64,000 nt of DNA, from positions 6,488,349 to 6,552,348 of the forward strand of contig NW_025813447.1 of assembly GCF_021976095.1 (NCBI RefSeq), read 5' to 3'. This DNA comes from Xenia sp. Carnegie-2017. Taxonomy: Eukaryota > Cnidaria > Anthozoa > Malacalcyonacea > Xeniidae. Shown here piece by piece: positions 9,561-22,480 of the stretch. Made by a program: the position numbers and the translations under genes. Numbering within the stretch: the stretch's first letter is position 1; every line of letters begins with the position of its first letter. The notes under the pieces were generated by a model that worked only from the letters and a program-made list of their open reading frames with translations, was not told the origin of the DNA and did not search any database.

Positions 9561-11443
9561 TTGGCGGCGACACCAAAATGCATGAAATGGAGTGATGATA
9601 AAACAAGAAGTCTAATAACTCTTTGGTGCGACGAAAATATACAAATTGCATTGGGTAATTCAAAAGGATCCAAAGGTAAAAGCAAGGTTTACAAGTCCTT
9701 ACTGGTAAGCCATTTTATTGTGACATCAGACATATTGTATCAGCTTCGACTGTGAATCGACTCACGAGTATAGATTTTACATACGCTGTGCACTGGCGTT
9801 AGTGGAACGTTATTTGGCGGACCATATTCATGTATTCTGCTATGCCAAGCTCTTTTGAAAGTGGTATCCTATTCAAAAGAAATTAGCCAGGCATAGTAGA
9901 ACATATGAATACTGCACCTTTCAATAGTTCATTGATGCCATTGAGGCTGTACGTTTGCGTAAATATAACCTTTATTGACAGTGCGTGTTATTGTAAGTTG
10001 TCCATTTACAACTTATATTTCCTACATAGTAGGAATAAATTGCCACGAACGCATTACTATTTTGCTTGGTTCAATGCATTATTGTTATTTAAAAAAGGTG
10101 CAACATGTTATTCATTTTAAAGGAGCAATTACAAGAAAGAGGCTATGAAGATATTACACTAAAAGAAGTAATTAATAAAATTAAGAAATTGAAGCAAAAA
10201 TATAAAAGTGAAAAAGACAATGCTAAGAAAAGTGGAAATGGGAGAAAAAAGCCATGGAAATACTTTCAACAGTTGGATAGATTTTTATCCCAAAGACCTA
10301 ATGTGACTCCAGTGGTTTTACTTGACATCATGGCAGAGGCTGATAGTCAAAAAAATAGTCAGTCGGACATGTTGAGAGATGATGTTGATTATGAAAATGA
10401 TGACATCATTAATGGTATTATTTTGAAATGAAATGTTTTCACATTTTGCTTAATGATGATAATATGATCTTGTCACAAAACATTTTTTGCTTTTAATCTT
10501 AAAGATATTGTCAGTAAGTATGGTAGAGGTGATAAATCCATCAAAAAATGCCAGACATGTGATTATGAAAAAGTTATATATAGTGATGGAGCACACACAA
10601 CAGAGAATGGATGTATGATGGTATACTGTGAAGAAGAACCATTTTCTTGCCCAAATTGTGACAGTTCAAATGAAACAGGTAATATTTGTATGGAAGACAA
10701 TTTCTGTTTGTTATTTCATCAAAACAAGATATGTGCTCCAGCTATCTAGTAATTGTTTTTAAAATTAATTAAACATTAGTTAATGTGGAAGTAAATCAAC
10801 AGACTGTAGCTGAGAATCGAGCTATTGAATATGATAAAAGGAATGACAAACCAAAGCCAGACTTAGGAGAAAAGAGTCTTGGAAACACTTACAAACTAGG
10901 AAAGAAACAAAAGAAAAAAAGGAGTTCTATTGAAAAGAGCATGGATGCTGTCCTGGAACAATTCAGGGCAATGTCAAATGATGATTTTGAAAGGTATATT
11001 CACCTTCTTTATATATTGCTTGTATGTTTTGCATTTTTGGTAAAAAATACCATAAACTTTTTATTTAGACATCTACCCTTCAGATGTATTCAGCTTTGAC
11101 AATGTCTGTCACAATCATTATTTGATTAAAATTTTGTAGGTATAAAAAGCTTGAAGAATTTAAATTGGAAAAAGAGCAGCAATTTCAATTAGAACAAATG
11201 CGACTCGAGAATGAACGAAGAAACCAGGAAAGAGAGCATGAGCTAAAGATCTTCCAATTGTTATTTGGGAACCAGGCTACCCAGACCATCCAATCTACTG
11301 GCAGCTCATCACGAATGTTTGCCCAACCATATGTAAGTTTTCAACAACAGACATTTGGAAATGGCTGCACCAGTATCCAAACTCCAGGCTGTAGCTTCGT
11401 AGACAGCAATGATGATGAAGAAAAAACATATTTCAGGTTATGA
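9561..11443 (+). CDS. PIF/Harbinger Myb/SANT-like accessory protein (five exons)
   Basis: Predicted exons 9561-9704, 10123-10414, 10505-10678, 10780-10993 and 11140-11443 join in phase with GT/AG sites. The N-terminal ~95 residues form a Myb/SANT-like domain: MKWSDDKTRSLITLWCDENI, KVYKSLL across the first intron, then EQLQERGYEDI, INKIKKLKQKYK and KPWKYFQQLDRFL. Exon 3 adds a possible zinc ribbon (CQTCDY ... CPNCDSS) that I do not associate with this family. The C-terminus is a charged helix (KLEKEQQFQLEQMRLENER-like). In PIF/Harbinger elements this second protein binds transposon DNA and helps bring the transposase into the nucleus. It is convergent with the transposase remnant at 11624-12190 and I see no stop or frameshift. 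Confidence 0.75.
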
Positions 11444-11623
11444 TTTAAAGTATTTGAAAAGTATTTATTTTTAAGTACTTATGGTCACTTGAGTCTTTTA
11501 GTTCTGTTTTGAAGTTATATTTGTGGAACTGTTTAATACTATCTGAACATTAAATACAATATTTGTACACTCATGAATCTTATGTTGTATGTTGCAATAA
11601 TTAACTTAAATGTTTTGAATATT

Positions 11624-12190
11624 TCATTGTGAGTCAAAATAGTTAGCTAATATTTCTCGAATGTCTTCACCATCGTCCTCAATTACATCACTGGTTGGTA
11701 CCACAAGTTCTTGGTCAACGTTTTCTTCCCATTGTGGCAGAAAGTTGTTATTTTGCACTTCACAAATATTATGCAAAATGCAAGATGCCAGCACAAGAAT
11801 CACCAAATTCTTCACATTCATATCGACCCGCTTACTAAATCTGATAAATCTGATCATTCGTTTTGTAATAGCACGACTTACGTCTCTGATGCATATGCAC
11901 ACAAACGATCGAGAAACTCCAAATAAGCTTGCTATTGTTTTATATTCTGCTGTGGACGGAAGGTCGTACAACGTAAGCGCAAGTCGTCTCTTCGCCGTTA
12001 TCGCATGGAAGTATTTTTGTGCAGTATGTTATGCCTAACTTCATTTAAAAGAAAATTGAATGTTTCTTTTGTTACTCTGAAATTTGCATACCAAAGGTCA
12101 TCGTCAAAATCCGAATCAACCATATCAAACCAAGCAAGTGATCGTGGGTGCATCCATTGGAGTGTGCTTGTGTTAGTTGTGCTGGGAGTA
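11624..12190 (-). pseudogene. PIF/Harbinger transposase lacking its catalytic core
   Basis: Minus-strand pieces in order are an N-terminal segment with RSLAWFDMVDSDFDDDLWYA and FRVTKETFNFLLNE (about 12160-12010), a one-base frame change near 12005, then KRRLALTLYDLPSTAEYKTI with the HTH ASLFGVSRSFVC, a jump at KRMIRFIRF, and the DDE_4-type C-terminus NVKNLVILVLASCILHNICE before a stop at 11624. The DDE catalytic segment that normally lies between the HTH and the LHNICE region is absent, so this copy cannot catalyse transposition. It is the partner of the Myb-like gene at 9561-11443. Confidence 0.8.
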
Positions 12191-12309
12191 CGCGTATACG
12201 AGCGTGTTCCCGTTTATTTCTTCTTGAAGGAGTTTATTTTGGCATTGGCGATAAGCGCTAGAGTTTTGTAAACGACGACTAGCTACTTTGAACCACAGGA
12301 ATCTAGGTA

Positions 12310-12587
12310 TCACAAAGCGCTTTCTGCATGTCGTAAGAAAATCCAAGTCGAGTTTGCTTTTCCCAGCATGAGTTCAAGTCGTTTGAATTTTCTAAATGCT
12401 TCTAGTGCTCCATTATTATAGCGATGATTTAAAATAGTAGCGACAGACTTGCCGAGCGGAAATCGAATTCGTGTAATAAAAATTATCGCCCAACATAAAG
12501 TTCTGATTAGAGCCATAGAAATAGACAAAAAAAAATTGTAAGATTAAATTTATTGTAACGTTTCGTCTTTACTCAAGACATCTTCAG
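12310..12587 (-). mobile_element. Penelope-like element 5' fragment (pLTR end plus N-terminus)
   Basis: After a hammerhead motif at 12559-12587 the minus strand opens with an ATG and codes a hydrophobic start (ALIRTLCWAIIFITRIRF), then FRKFKRLELMLGKANSTWIF, the basic helical region usual near the N-terminus of Penelope proteins. A closely similar start (LCWAIMFILKIRFPPGKSLA) follows the hammerhead at 60934-60963. Truncated at about 12310. Confidence 0.6.
12559..12587 (-). ncRNA. Hammerhead ribozyme core
   Basis: The minus strand has CTGAAGA, stem II GTCTT/AAGAC with a short loop, then GAAACG, matching the CUGANGA...GAAA hammerhead core. Hammerheads of this kind are known in the terminal repeats of Penelope-like elements, where they may process transcripts. 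Stems I and III were not resolved. Confidence 0.6.
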
Positions 12588-12644
12588 ACAAATAATAAGT
12601 GGGATGTTAAGACAAGGTCACAATAGATACAACCAGAAGGGCCA

Positions 12645-15600
12645 CTCCATTGAGTTCTATAAGACCTGGAGAGGAAACGTCAACCAAATTATAAATTATT
12701 AGCGCGCGGTCGCGTGGTCAAAAACATGGCGGATTTTGGTTGTCAAAGTCAGCGGAAAGACGCGGGCTCATAAAATGAAATTTTTTTCGCCCACCCGGAT
12801 TTGACAACCACAATTGCGATTGTATAAAATTTCAATGCCAAGCACAAAAACTTTACAAATTTAATGTTTAAAACATGCTGCAAACTTGTTTGATATACGG
12901 ATACTGAAGTAATGCCAGAAAAGGAAACATTTCATGACACCGGTAAGCAACCTAAGATTGTTTACTATTTAAACAGGGGCGGATCTAGAGTATGTCAAAT
13001 CCGTCGCGCGACTGATGTTTGAAATTCAAAAATTACCAATTCATATTAATTAAAAATTCATTAATTATTCTTACTTTATTATCACATTTACTTCGTGATA
13101 AAAATCCAGCTTTATTTATTATTGAAAACTAATGACTAATGCAATGAATATCTCCTTGGTAACCAGATCAGTTGAATTTTAATTGACCTGGAATAACCGA
13201 CTGATAAGCGGGGTGGCTTGACTGGTTCGACTTATAAAGGAGTCTATGAACGCCACAAACGCTATTTTATTGGTCAATGGCCAGATCAGTGGACAGTCTG
13301 GAATAATCTCGACCGATAATAAGGGTGGCCGGACCTATAAGGGAGTCCAATTGCTATCTTACAATTGGTTCATTTGAATTTTTGTCTTACTGTGATTGGT
13401 TTGACCGATTTCGACTGATAGCCAACTGAACTAACATAGTCAAGCTCAATGTCTGAATTGAATGTTTGATCGTTTCATAGTAATTTTTATAAGCATGATA
13501 GAAACTAAACTACAATCAGATGGAATTTATGGAAATCTTTTACAAATTCATATGTTGACATGAATGCTGCTTTCCAAACTGAGAATTTTTTCAAGAGGGT
13601 GAAAAATTTATGGATAAATTGTAAATGCTTGGCAAAGACGATCTCGCGAGCGACATTTCAGTCATTGATGTTCAAAAGCAAGCCAACATTGTTTTGAGTT
13701 TTATCAGCAGAAATTTACATCGAAAATCGTAAGTAAAGGACAAGTGAAGTGTATGCATGAATGCAATATATCAAAGTCAATTTATGCGAGTGTGTGATGC
13801 GATTTATGTTAATATGGCGTATGGTAAGCAGATTGATGCTTCTAAAATTGTTGTTGCCGAAGGACTTTTAGCTATGATTTCTATAATGCTTGGGGAATCG
13901 TGGCCGTTATATGGCAGCGAAAGCCTACATTTCTGCAAGTATATTTCAATGGACAAAAAATCTGTAGCCATAAGGTGCCATACTAGTATTTACTTTATCA
14001 TAAACAAATGTTTGGGGCTTTTCAGTTTATGATCATTGATCATTCAATCATTGGACAGTTATACTACATATTGTTTTTAAGATTTGAGAAAACTAACATT
14101 GATTACATGAGAAGCTGTTTACTATAACCTGTGATTTTGAGTCTTATGATCCAAGAAGCTTTTTATTTTGACAATTTGACTGGAATGTTATTAAACCTGA
14201 GTATTTCACATACATGAAATGTTGTCCCATGTCACATATTGTCCCCTTTTCTAACTGAACACCTCATGTAGAGATGTAAAGGTGTGTTAATCTACGGCTC
14301 ATACCAGATTGTTGCCATAAATTCCAAAGGGCTATTGATGTATGAAAAGCATTTTCTATAAAGTAAAAATGTCTTTCTATGTATGCAGATAAACCTTGAA
14401 ATTTGGCAAAACAGCAAAGTATTTTTCATGATCACTAGGTAATTTTTCTGATGATCATTATAATTTCTAAACTAAATTATTTTAGATTTACATTTAAACA
14501 AGCTTTGATCATATGAAAAGATATTTATCATAACCAGTAAGCATTACACATAAACCATTTTTAACATTCGTGTAATTGTATAATTAAAGACATGTTGGTT
14601 ACATTCTGTTTGTATTTGATAATACAATGCTACTAGTGATTGCTATATAGCACACCTTGCAGAAGATAATAGTCTAGTGAAATGCCTAATAAACATTTAT
14701 GGCATTAAGCTAACCTTAACTGCAAATTTTCACTCTGATAATTTTGCTTAATCTTTGGCAGAAAAAATTTTGAGTTTTTCTCAAAGGGTGAATTTGCTGG
14801 CACTGATGTGGAGATGGGTAAAGAGTTACAATAAACTTGCATGGTTTGAAGTCTGAGCTTTTCTATATCTATGAACTGTCACTTGTAGTACCAAATTTCT
14901 AACTTAACGTATTACATAGAGGTTTGAATGGGGGTCTCTAGGGGGGTCTATGCCTGACAACTTGGTAGAAATTTTAAAGAATATATCTGTTTTTGAATAG
15001 CATTATTGTAAAATAAATTTACGTTCCTAGACATGCTAATGAGCCATATATTTGGCATGATAATGAGCCTAAATATTTGGCAAAACATTCAAGTATTGTT
15101 CACTTTTTTTTTTTGAAAAAAAAAACGTAAGAAAAATGTGTTGTTTTTACGCAAAAACGATGCCTACAAAATACATTTTGTATTGCTCTAAAACGCTGAA
15201 AATGGCATTTTCAAGACTCTGAAATTCAAAATTTCTCAGGGGAGAATGCCTCAGACCCCCCCAGGTGCGGAGCGCCTCCGACGTTTTATGACTGATGTTT
15301 GAAAAATCCTAGATCCGCCCCTGTATTTAAAGTGTTCAGTGTTTTGTTTTAAGTCAATACTTGAAGTGTGATGGTATATATTTTGTGAATGTTTTTACTC
15401 CTAAGTTATAATTTAAGTTATGTTTATCCAGTCTTATTTGTTCTTTACTTAATCGCTTGCTAGACGAGGCAAAGCAACCAGTTCTTATCGAGATATGCAT
15501 ATCGAAAAACTCCTTGTTTCAACTGAGTTGAAATGGAGGATTTTTTCATGATATTTTTCTGAAAATATGAAGCAAATATTAATGAAAGAGCTGTATTGAA

Positions 15601-18600
15601 ATCAAATGCAGTGCAGGATTAATTAATGAGCTCTTTGGTACATGTCGTACAATAAAAAATACCTGTATTAAACAGCTAGCATGGACAATTTGACAGATTA
15701 TGGACAATGATGATGATAGTGTGTAAAGGTTTGCTTTATGCTAAAAGTTTTATAAATGCCATCTGGTGTTTCTGTAAATGAATTGTTTGTTACACAGTGT
15801 AGTAAACAGGTTAGTACATCAAAATCAAGATAAAAACTACTTTGTTCAATAATGTGCCAAATTTTGCTCCTACCTTGAAATATTTGCTCAAGAAAAGCTT
15901 ATCATGACATGCATGAAACATTAAATATAGTACTGCATCGTCTGACAAAATCCATGCGTTTTTCAATTCCAGGTGATTAAAAATTCACATAAGATGCATT
16001 GGTTGCAATGAAGTTGAATGTGGAAGAAGCAAACATTGATGGCAAAGAACTTTTTATGTCTTATGAAGAATTACGATATCATTTAAAAGAATAAGAGTTG
16101 CAAACTAGTAAAAGAAGCCACATCTGCCTTCAACATGAGACTTTTCCAATTAAGTATAATTACTTTGTACAAAATACTATTTTAGATAAACTTGATTTTT
16201 AAGTCATTCACTGATATTTTTAAGACAAAAAGAAAAATTCAAAGGCATAATGTAAAATTCAAAAATTTGTCAAGTTGTTTGAACCTAGAAAAAATTAGTA
16301 TAGGTAACTGTAATTTGTAAGGACACAAAAGAAAAGTAGTGCAAGAAGGTTAGCATTTTTGAGAGTTAATAAGTTCTTGACATACATTACACAAGGCCAT
16401 AATATTATAAATAATGTCTGTATAATAACAATTATACAACATGCTAAATATCTTCACCTACATTATAATTATTTAAACAGGTTTGCCTTCATGCAGCAAT
16501 AAGAAAAGTGTTATGTCAGAGAAACCAATGCACTTTGATTTAAGAAATGGTATTTTCAATGGGAAATTAATGTAGTTCTGTTCAGTACTAGATCCATGGT
16601 TGTCAATAACAATCCAGTTTCTAATATCTTGGCTCAAAACAGAACCAGCAACATGATTATAGAATTTCTGAATTTTGTTCTTTTGCTCTCCTAGTTCAAG
16701 ATATTTTCCTCATAAGTTCTCAGTAGATTTATCAGAATATCATAATACTTTATAAGACACCCAGAATCAATCCTACCAAAAAAAACTCAAAAAAATTACA
16801 TACCTACTTATAATATATTTCCAGTCGACTTAAGTCGTAGGGGTAAGCTAACTTTTCTAACTCCTTTTTGGACATTTTAACTAAGATTTACCCATCAATT
16901 CAAGAAAGACAGTTGCACCAAGCTGTTTACAAACAGTCAAAAACAAGTAATGCGCATGGGATTATGCAACACATTACATAACATTACATTACATTGACAG
17001 TGTAAAGAATGCCGTTTGATATTTATTTCTAACATAGCTGAAGCATTACTTGAAAACATATACGTTATTTTACAGTAGATTTACCTCATTTAAATGTGTG
17101 TGTCTATTTCACAAAAACCTGAAGCATTATTTTCAATATTTTATGCTTACGGTATCGTGGTTGTTTTCGCTGGTTGTCATTACTATGAGCAGTAATAGAG
17201 ATCCGTTTCGGGAGAGAGCGAATGTTAAAAATTTTTCTCAAAGTAGAAGTTTTGACAACCAAAATCCGCCATTACTGCCATGTTTTTGACCACGGGGTCC
17301 AGGCCATTGAGTTCTATAATAACTGGAGGGGAAACGTCAACCAAATTACTAGAGATTATTAGCGCGCGGCCGCGTGGTCAAAAACATGGCGGATTTTGGT
17401 TGTCAAAGTCGGAAGACGCGGGCTCATAAAATGAAATTTTTCGCCCACCCGGATTTGACAACCACAATAGCGATTATATAAAATATCAATGCCAAGCACA
17501 AAACTTTTAGAAATTTTATCTTTAAAACATGCTGCAAACTTGTTTGGTAGACGGATGCTGAAGTAATGCCAGAAAAGGAAACATTTCATGATACCGGTAA
17601 GCAACGTAAGATTGTTTACCATTTAAAGTGTTCAGTGTTTTGTTTTAAGTCAATACTTGAAGTGTGATGGTATATATTTTGTGAATGTTTTTACTCCTAA
17701 GTTATAATTTAAGTTATGTTTATCCATTCTTATTTGTTCTTTACTTAATCGCTTGCTAGACGAGGCAAAGCAACCAGTTCTTATCGAGATATGCATATCT
17801 TAAAACTCCTTGTTTCAACTGAGTTGAAATGGAGGATTTTTTCATGATATTTTTCTGAAAATATGAAGCAAATATTAAGGACAGAGCTGTATTGAAATCA
17901 AATGCAGTGCAAGATTAATTAATGAGCTCTTTGGTACATGTCGTACAATAAAAAATACCTGTATTAAACAGCTAGCCTGGACAATTTGACAGATTATGGA
18001 CAATCATGATGGTGTGTAAAGGTTTGCTTTATGCTAAAAGTTTTATAAATGCCATCTGGTGTTTCTGTAAATGAATTGTTTGTTACACAGTGTAGTAAAC
18101 AGGTTAGTACATCAAATCAAGATAAAAACTACTTTGTTCAATGATGTGCCAAATTTTGCTCCTACCTTGAAATATTTGCTCAAGAAAAGCTTATCATGAC
18201 ATGCATGAAACATTAAATACAGTACTGCATCATCTGACAAAGTCCATATGTTTTTCAATTCCAGGTGATTAAAAATTCACATAAGATGCATTGGTTGCAA
18301 TGAAGTTGAATGTAAGAAGCAAAATTGATGGCAAAGAACTTTTATGTCTTTTGAAGAATTACGATATCATTTAAAAGAATAAGAGTAGCAATCTAGTAAA
18401 AGAAGCCACATCTGCCTTCAACATGAGACTTCCAATTATGTATAGTTACTTTGTACAAAATACTATTTTAGATAAACTTGATTTTAAGTCATTCACTGAT
18501 ATTTTTACCAAAAGACAAAAGAAAAATTCAAAGGCATAATGTAAAATTCAAAATTTGTCAAGTTGTTTGAACCTAGAAAAATTAGTATAGGTAACTGTAA

Positions 18601-19560
18601 TTTGTAAGGACACAAGAGAAAATATGCAAGAAGGTTAGCATTTTGAGAATTAATAAGTTCTTGACATACATTACACAAGGCCATAATATTATAAATAATG
18701 TCTGTATAATAACAATTATACAACATGCTAAATATCTTCACCTACATTATAATTATTTAAACAGGTTTGCCTTCATGCAGCAATAAGAAAAGTGTTATGT
18801 CAGAGAAACCAATGCACTTTAATTTAAGAAATCGTATTTTCAATGGGAAATTAATGTAGTTCTGTTCAGTAGTAGATCCATGGTTGTCAATGACAATCCA
18901 GTTTCTAATATCTTGGCTCAAAACAGAACCAGCAACATGATTATAGAATTTCTGAATTTCGTTCTTTTGCTTTCCTAGTTCAAGATATTTTCTTCATAAG
19001 TTCTCAGTAGATTTATCAGAATATCATAATACCTTATAAGACACCCAGAATCAATCCTACAAAAAAAAACTCAAAAACAATTACATACCTACTTATAATA
19101 TATTTCCAGTCGACTTAAGTCGTAGGTAAGCTAACTTTTTCTAACTCCTTTTGGACATTTTAACTAAGATTTACCCATCTATTCAAAAGACAGTTGCACC
19201 AAGCTATCAAACAGTCAAAACACAAGTATTGCGCATGGGATTATGCATTAAAGCTTAACGATACATTGACAGTGTAAAGAATGCCGTTTGATATTTATTA
19301 GATAGCTAAAGCATTACTTGACAAAATATACGTTATTTTACAGTAGATTTACCTCATTTAAATGTGTGTGTCTATTTCACAAAACCTGAAGCATTATTTT
19401 CAATATTTTATGCTTACGGTATCGTGGTTGTTTTCGCTGGTTGTCATTACATAAGCAGTAATAGAGTTCCGATTCGGGAGGAGCGAATGTTAAAAATTTT
19501 TCTCAAAGTGGAAGTTTTGACAACCAAAATCCGCCATTACCGCCATGTTTTTGACCACGA
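12645..19560. repeat. Tandem duplication of a 2.2-kb inverted-repeat element
   Basis: Copy 1 is 12713-17294 (about 2.22 kb once the insertion at 12974-15323 is removed) and copy 2 is 17373-19559 (about 2.19 kb), in the same orientation. They look about 95 % alike with many small indels. Each starts GCGTGGTCAAAAACATGGCG and ends with the inverted CCATGTTTTTGACCACG, so the unit is itself an element with terminal inverted repeats. A ~70-bp stretch (TCAACCAAATTA...AGCGCGCGG) precedes each copy, so the duplication includes flanking DNA. No convincing protein gene is visible in either copy; the short open frames are not conserved between them. Confidence 0.8.
12974..15323. mobile_element. 2.35-kb non-autonomous hAT-type transposon
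   Basis: Ends CAGGGGCGGATCTAG and CTAGATCCGCCCCTG are inverted repeats, flanked by the 8-bp duplication TATTTAAA (12966-12973 and 15324-15331). The second copy of the surrounding duplication has the unfilled site (ttaccATTTAAAgtgttc, near 17620-17640). Eight-base duplications and CAG...CTG ends are typical of hAT elements. No transposase domain was recognised inside; the longest plus frame (13757-14032) has no known motif. Confidence 0.85.
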
Positions 19561-19561
19561 G

Positions 19562-19650
19562 GCCCAGGCCCCTTTGCCCCTCCAGGTCTTATAGAGCTCA
19601 ATGGTCCAGGCCCCTTTGCCCCTCCAGGTCTTTTAGAGCTCAATGGGCCA
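19562..19650. repeat. Two direct copies of a 42-bp GC-richer unit
   Basis: CCAGGCCCCTTTGCCCCTCC followed by AGGTCTTATAGAGCTCAATG occurs twice in a row. Its second half is the inverse of the flank at 12650-12672, so it belongs to the outer end of the duplicated element. Confidence 0.6.
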
Positions 19651-20202
19651 CTCTCGTCGGAGCCTTTGAAGATTTTGTTGTCAACTTTTAGCCCGCAATC
19701 AGGCATCGCCGCCATGTTGGCAGCAAGATAACTCCAGCAAGTTCGTAGTAGAAAATATAGTAATGAGAAACAGTTCGGCGCGTCCTCGATAATTATATGG
19801 CTATTCCATTTTTGTTTTGTGTATGCCATCACGAGCAATGTCAAAGAAGGTAATTTTGACAACTTAGGTCGAATCGCATCGTTAGAATACACGTTTTAGA
19901 GTCAAAATTTGTTATTGTGGTCTGATGCTTTTGCCAACTTGCCAACATTCAATCATGGTTATGCTTGTATTGCGAGTTACAATGAAAAGGATCATCAACT
20001 TTGTCTATGGCATTTTCCTTGTAGTAAGTTTGTAGAATGTTACAAATGCTTGACTTTAATGTACTTTCGCGATCTTTTATTAGAAGAAGAAAACTCGCGA
20101 TTTGCAAATTTGATGCCGTAATAAATTCGCATTCTTAAAAAAAGTTTGACCAAATATTGCAGTGGAAACAGTGAACATGTACGGAATGGCACTGGTATCA
20201 TG

Positions 20203-20711
20203 TTAAGACTCTTCAAGATGCTCTTTCCAACATTCAGCTTTTTGGTTGTGACTGAGATATAGTGAAATACCTAATTGACAATTACCTATTTCTTCCTTGT
20301 GAATTGCCCTTCGTTTCTGGCCAACAGCACGTGGTGGATTTGGAATATTAAATAATGTAGGCTTAGCCAGGACTTTTAATCGTGATTTTTCAAAGTTTAG
20401 AAACATACACTCTTCAAAGTGCTCTGCACACAGTTTGCAGTTATTATAGAGATAATTTGCAGTTTTATTTAACAAGTCCTGGCGTCTAGTGTTTTGAACC
20501 CATTCGTTTGATCTAAAGGCATGTGAATGTCATATAAATTTGTAAAAGTTTATCTTTACATTCAAAACTTACTACATTTACTATTTTACCTCAATGGATC
20601 TCGCGGAAAACGAAAGAAGCTTAAGTCAGGTCGAGTTCTTTTGCTGTTAATGCAGTTTACTGCTGAACAATGAGTCCTTGCTCCACCTTTTAACTTCTTT
20701 TTGTCAGCCAT
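20203..20711 (-). CDS. THAP-domain protein (two exons)
   Basis: Exon 1 (20711-20590) starts at an ATG and exon 2 (20512-20203) ends at a stop. The donor GAG|gtaaaa and acceptor cctttag join in phase to give about 143 residues. The N-terminal ~85 residues form a complete THAP zinc finger: Cys pair CSAVNC, then FFRFPRDP, the invariant Trp in SNEWVQNTRR, the CxxH pair in KLCAEHF and the closing FNIPNPP. THAP fingers bind DNA and occur in both host regulators and P-type transposases. After the finger there is a basic stretch and a short tail ending EHLEES. No transposase domain follows and no terminal repeats were seen, so this could be a small regulator or a transposase N-terminus that has lost the rest. 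Confidence 0.75.
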
Positions 20712-21899
20712 TAGTGCGAATAAGTAAATATCAAAGACTGACTATTATAAATGTAATTAGTTTAGCGAAAATATATTATTAGTTAACTAGTTAATGATCT
20801 TTGTAAAATGCCTTACTCATACATGCATGTGTATGATAACCACAATAACAGGAAAAGCTTACGTATAGGACGTGGTCAACGTACTGACTACAGACAACGT
20901 ACAGGACGTGGTTAATCAACTGACCACAGTTTACGTCATTGTACGATCACTTATAAGTGATGAAACGAAAGCTGTAGTTATGTTGGTGCTTAGTAGAATT
21001 CCACATCAGAAGAAAGCCTCATGTAAAAGAAAACGAACTATTTACGAAAACAACCAAAGAATCCAGATATATATCCAATCCATCAACGAATGAGTCACTG
21101 AAAGCAGTTGTCTTAGATAAGTTTGAACATTTACACATTTATATTATAACGTTTATATCAAAATTATTAGTATATTAAATATCTTAAGAATTGACAACCA
21201 CTTCTCCACAAGGTTTTACTCCTTTTGTTACGAGCAATTGAGCCAAAAGCGGCCATTTTATTGTTAGTCGGGACGTTCGTAGCACATGACAAATATAAGG
21301 AACATATAGTTAAGGAACATATAGTTAAGAGCATCAGGAAGTTAGCTACAATCATACAATATAGGAATTTTCCTAACACAATATGGCATTGGCATTAAAT
21401 ACAATTGCATAAGTTTGCAATTTCTCAATGAACATTTATCGAGTGTTCGGGATATGACTAAATTTGTCTGAATTCTAAAGCACCAAATCCAATGTCATAC
21501 GAAATATCTTTTTTAGTGTAGCCCGTCCGTTGATAAATTTCACATTGTTCCTTCTTGTTTCTGATTTAAAGACGTTCGTAAAGCGCTTCTCCGCTTCCGT
21601 TCTTTACAAATAAATAAATACGAATAACCTTGACCACACGGCCACGGCACAGCATTTATCATACAGGTCTCGATAGAATTGTACACATTGGTTGTACATG
21701 AAAAAGCATAAAAAGATGTTGATTGTATGTTCCCATCTCAGCACAGCTTTCATTTGGTCGTCTCAGGATAAATATTTCAACTTTTCAAGTAATAACACCA
21801 AGATTTTTGAGTTGTACATTGCTACCCTTATTTAGTGTAGCAAGTTTATCTTGCTGCCAACATGGCGGAAGTGGCGCATGCGCATTGAAATTTAAGACC
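20712..21899. other. Intergenic sequence with short local repeats
   Basis: No gene that I can support. Around 20870-20935 there are two similar GGACGTGGTYAA-containing blocks, and at 21298-21330 GGAACATATAGTTAA is directly repeated. Confidence 0.5.
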
Positions 21900-22200
21900 G
21901 CATTTTTCGCGAAGTGGCCCTTCTGGTTGTATCTATTCTGTGACAATGTATTATATTTACAAAAAGGTGTTAAATTACTACTAAAGGAGGCGGTGTCAAA
22001 TGGATATATGATAAGCAAGTTAGGAAGTAAAATAAAGAGAAATTAAAAGAGGTTAAGTGGACTGGAGTTTCCTTGCACATTAAGTGAAGGCTTGTATTTA
22101 TTGATTAGAAGGCTTTCATGAATGGAGAGTTCATAAGAATCGTTAGAAGAGGAGATTATTTTAAAGTCGTCTAAGTTGGGGTGTGTCCAGTTGCGTTAAA
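21900..22200 (-). mobile_element. Penelope-like element 3' fragment (endonuclease tail)
   Basis: The minus strand from about 22200 to 22045 codes LDDFKIISSSNDSYELSIHE then SLLINKYKPSLNVQGNSSPL, matching the GIY-YIG C-terminus of the Penelope copy at 61085 (FDDFSILSS, HESLLISKFKPSLNTQGNS). The block GGCCCTTCTGGTTGTATCTA at 21917-21936 also occurs inverted near the hammerhead end at 12625-12650. Confidence 0.7.
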
Positions 22201-22480
22201 GTGCACATACAGCCTTTCCAAATTCGTTGAACTTTTAAAGTTTAGACTGTGGAAAATATGATTTCGAAGAAAATTTCGTAAAAAAAATAAAAACAAAGTT
22301 TTTTTGGCGGTTTGAATTAGCTTGCTTTTGAGAAATTTCCGCACCTCTTAGGGGACTTAAGACGAGAGGTTTGTGACGTCATTTAAGGAACGTATGAATG
22401 CGCTGCATACAAAACAACACAGTGTGAAATAACAATTCTTTATATATTGCTTTGAAATTAATATAAAAATTGTACGAAAC

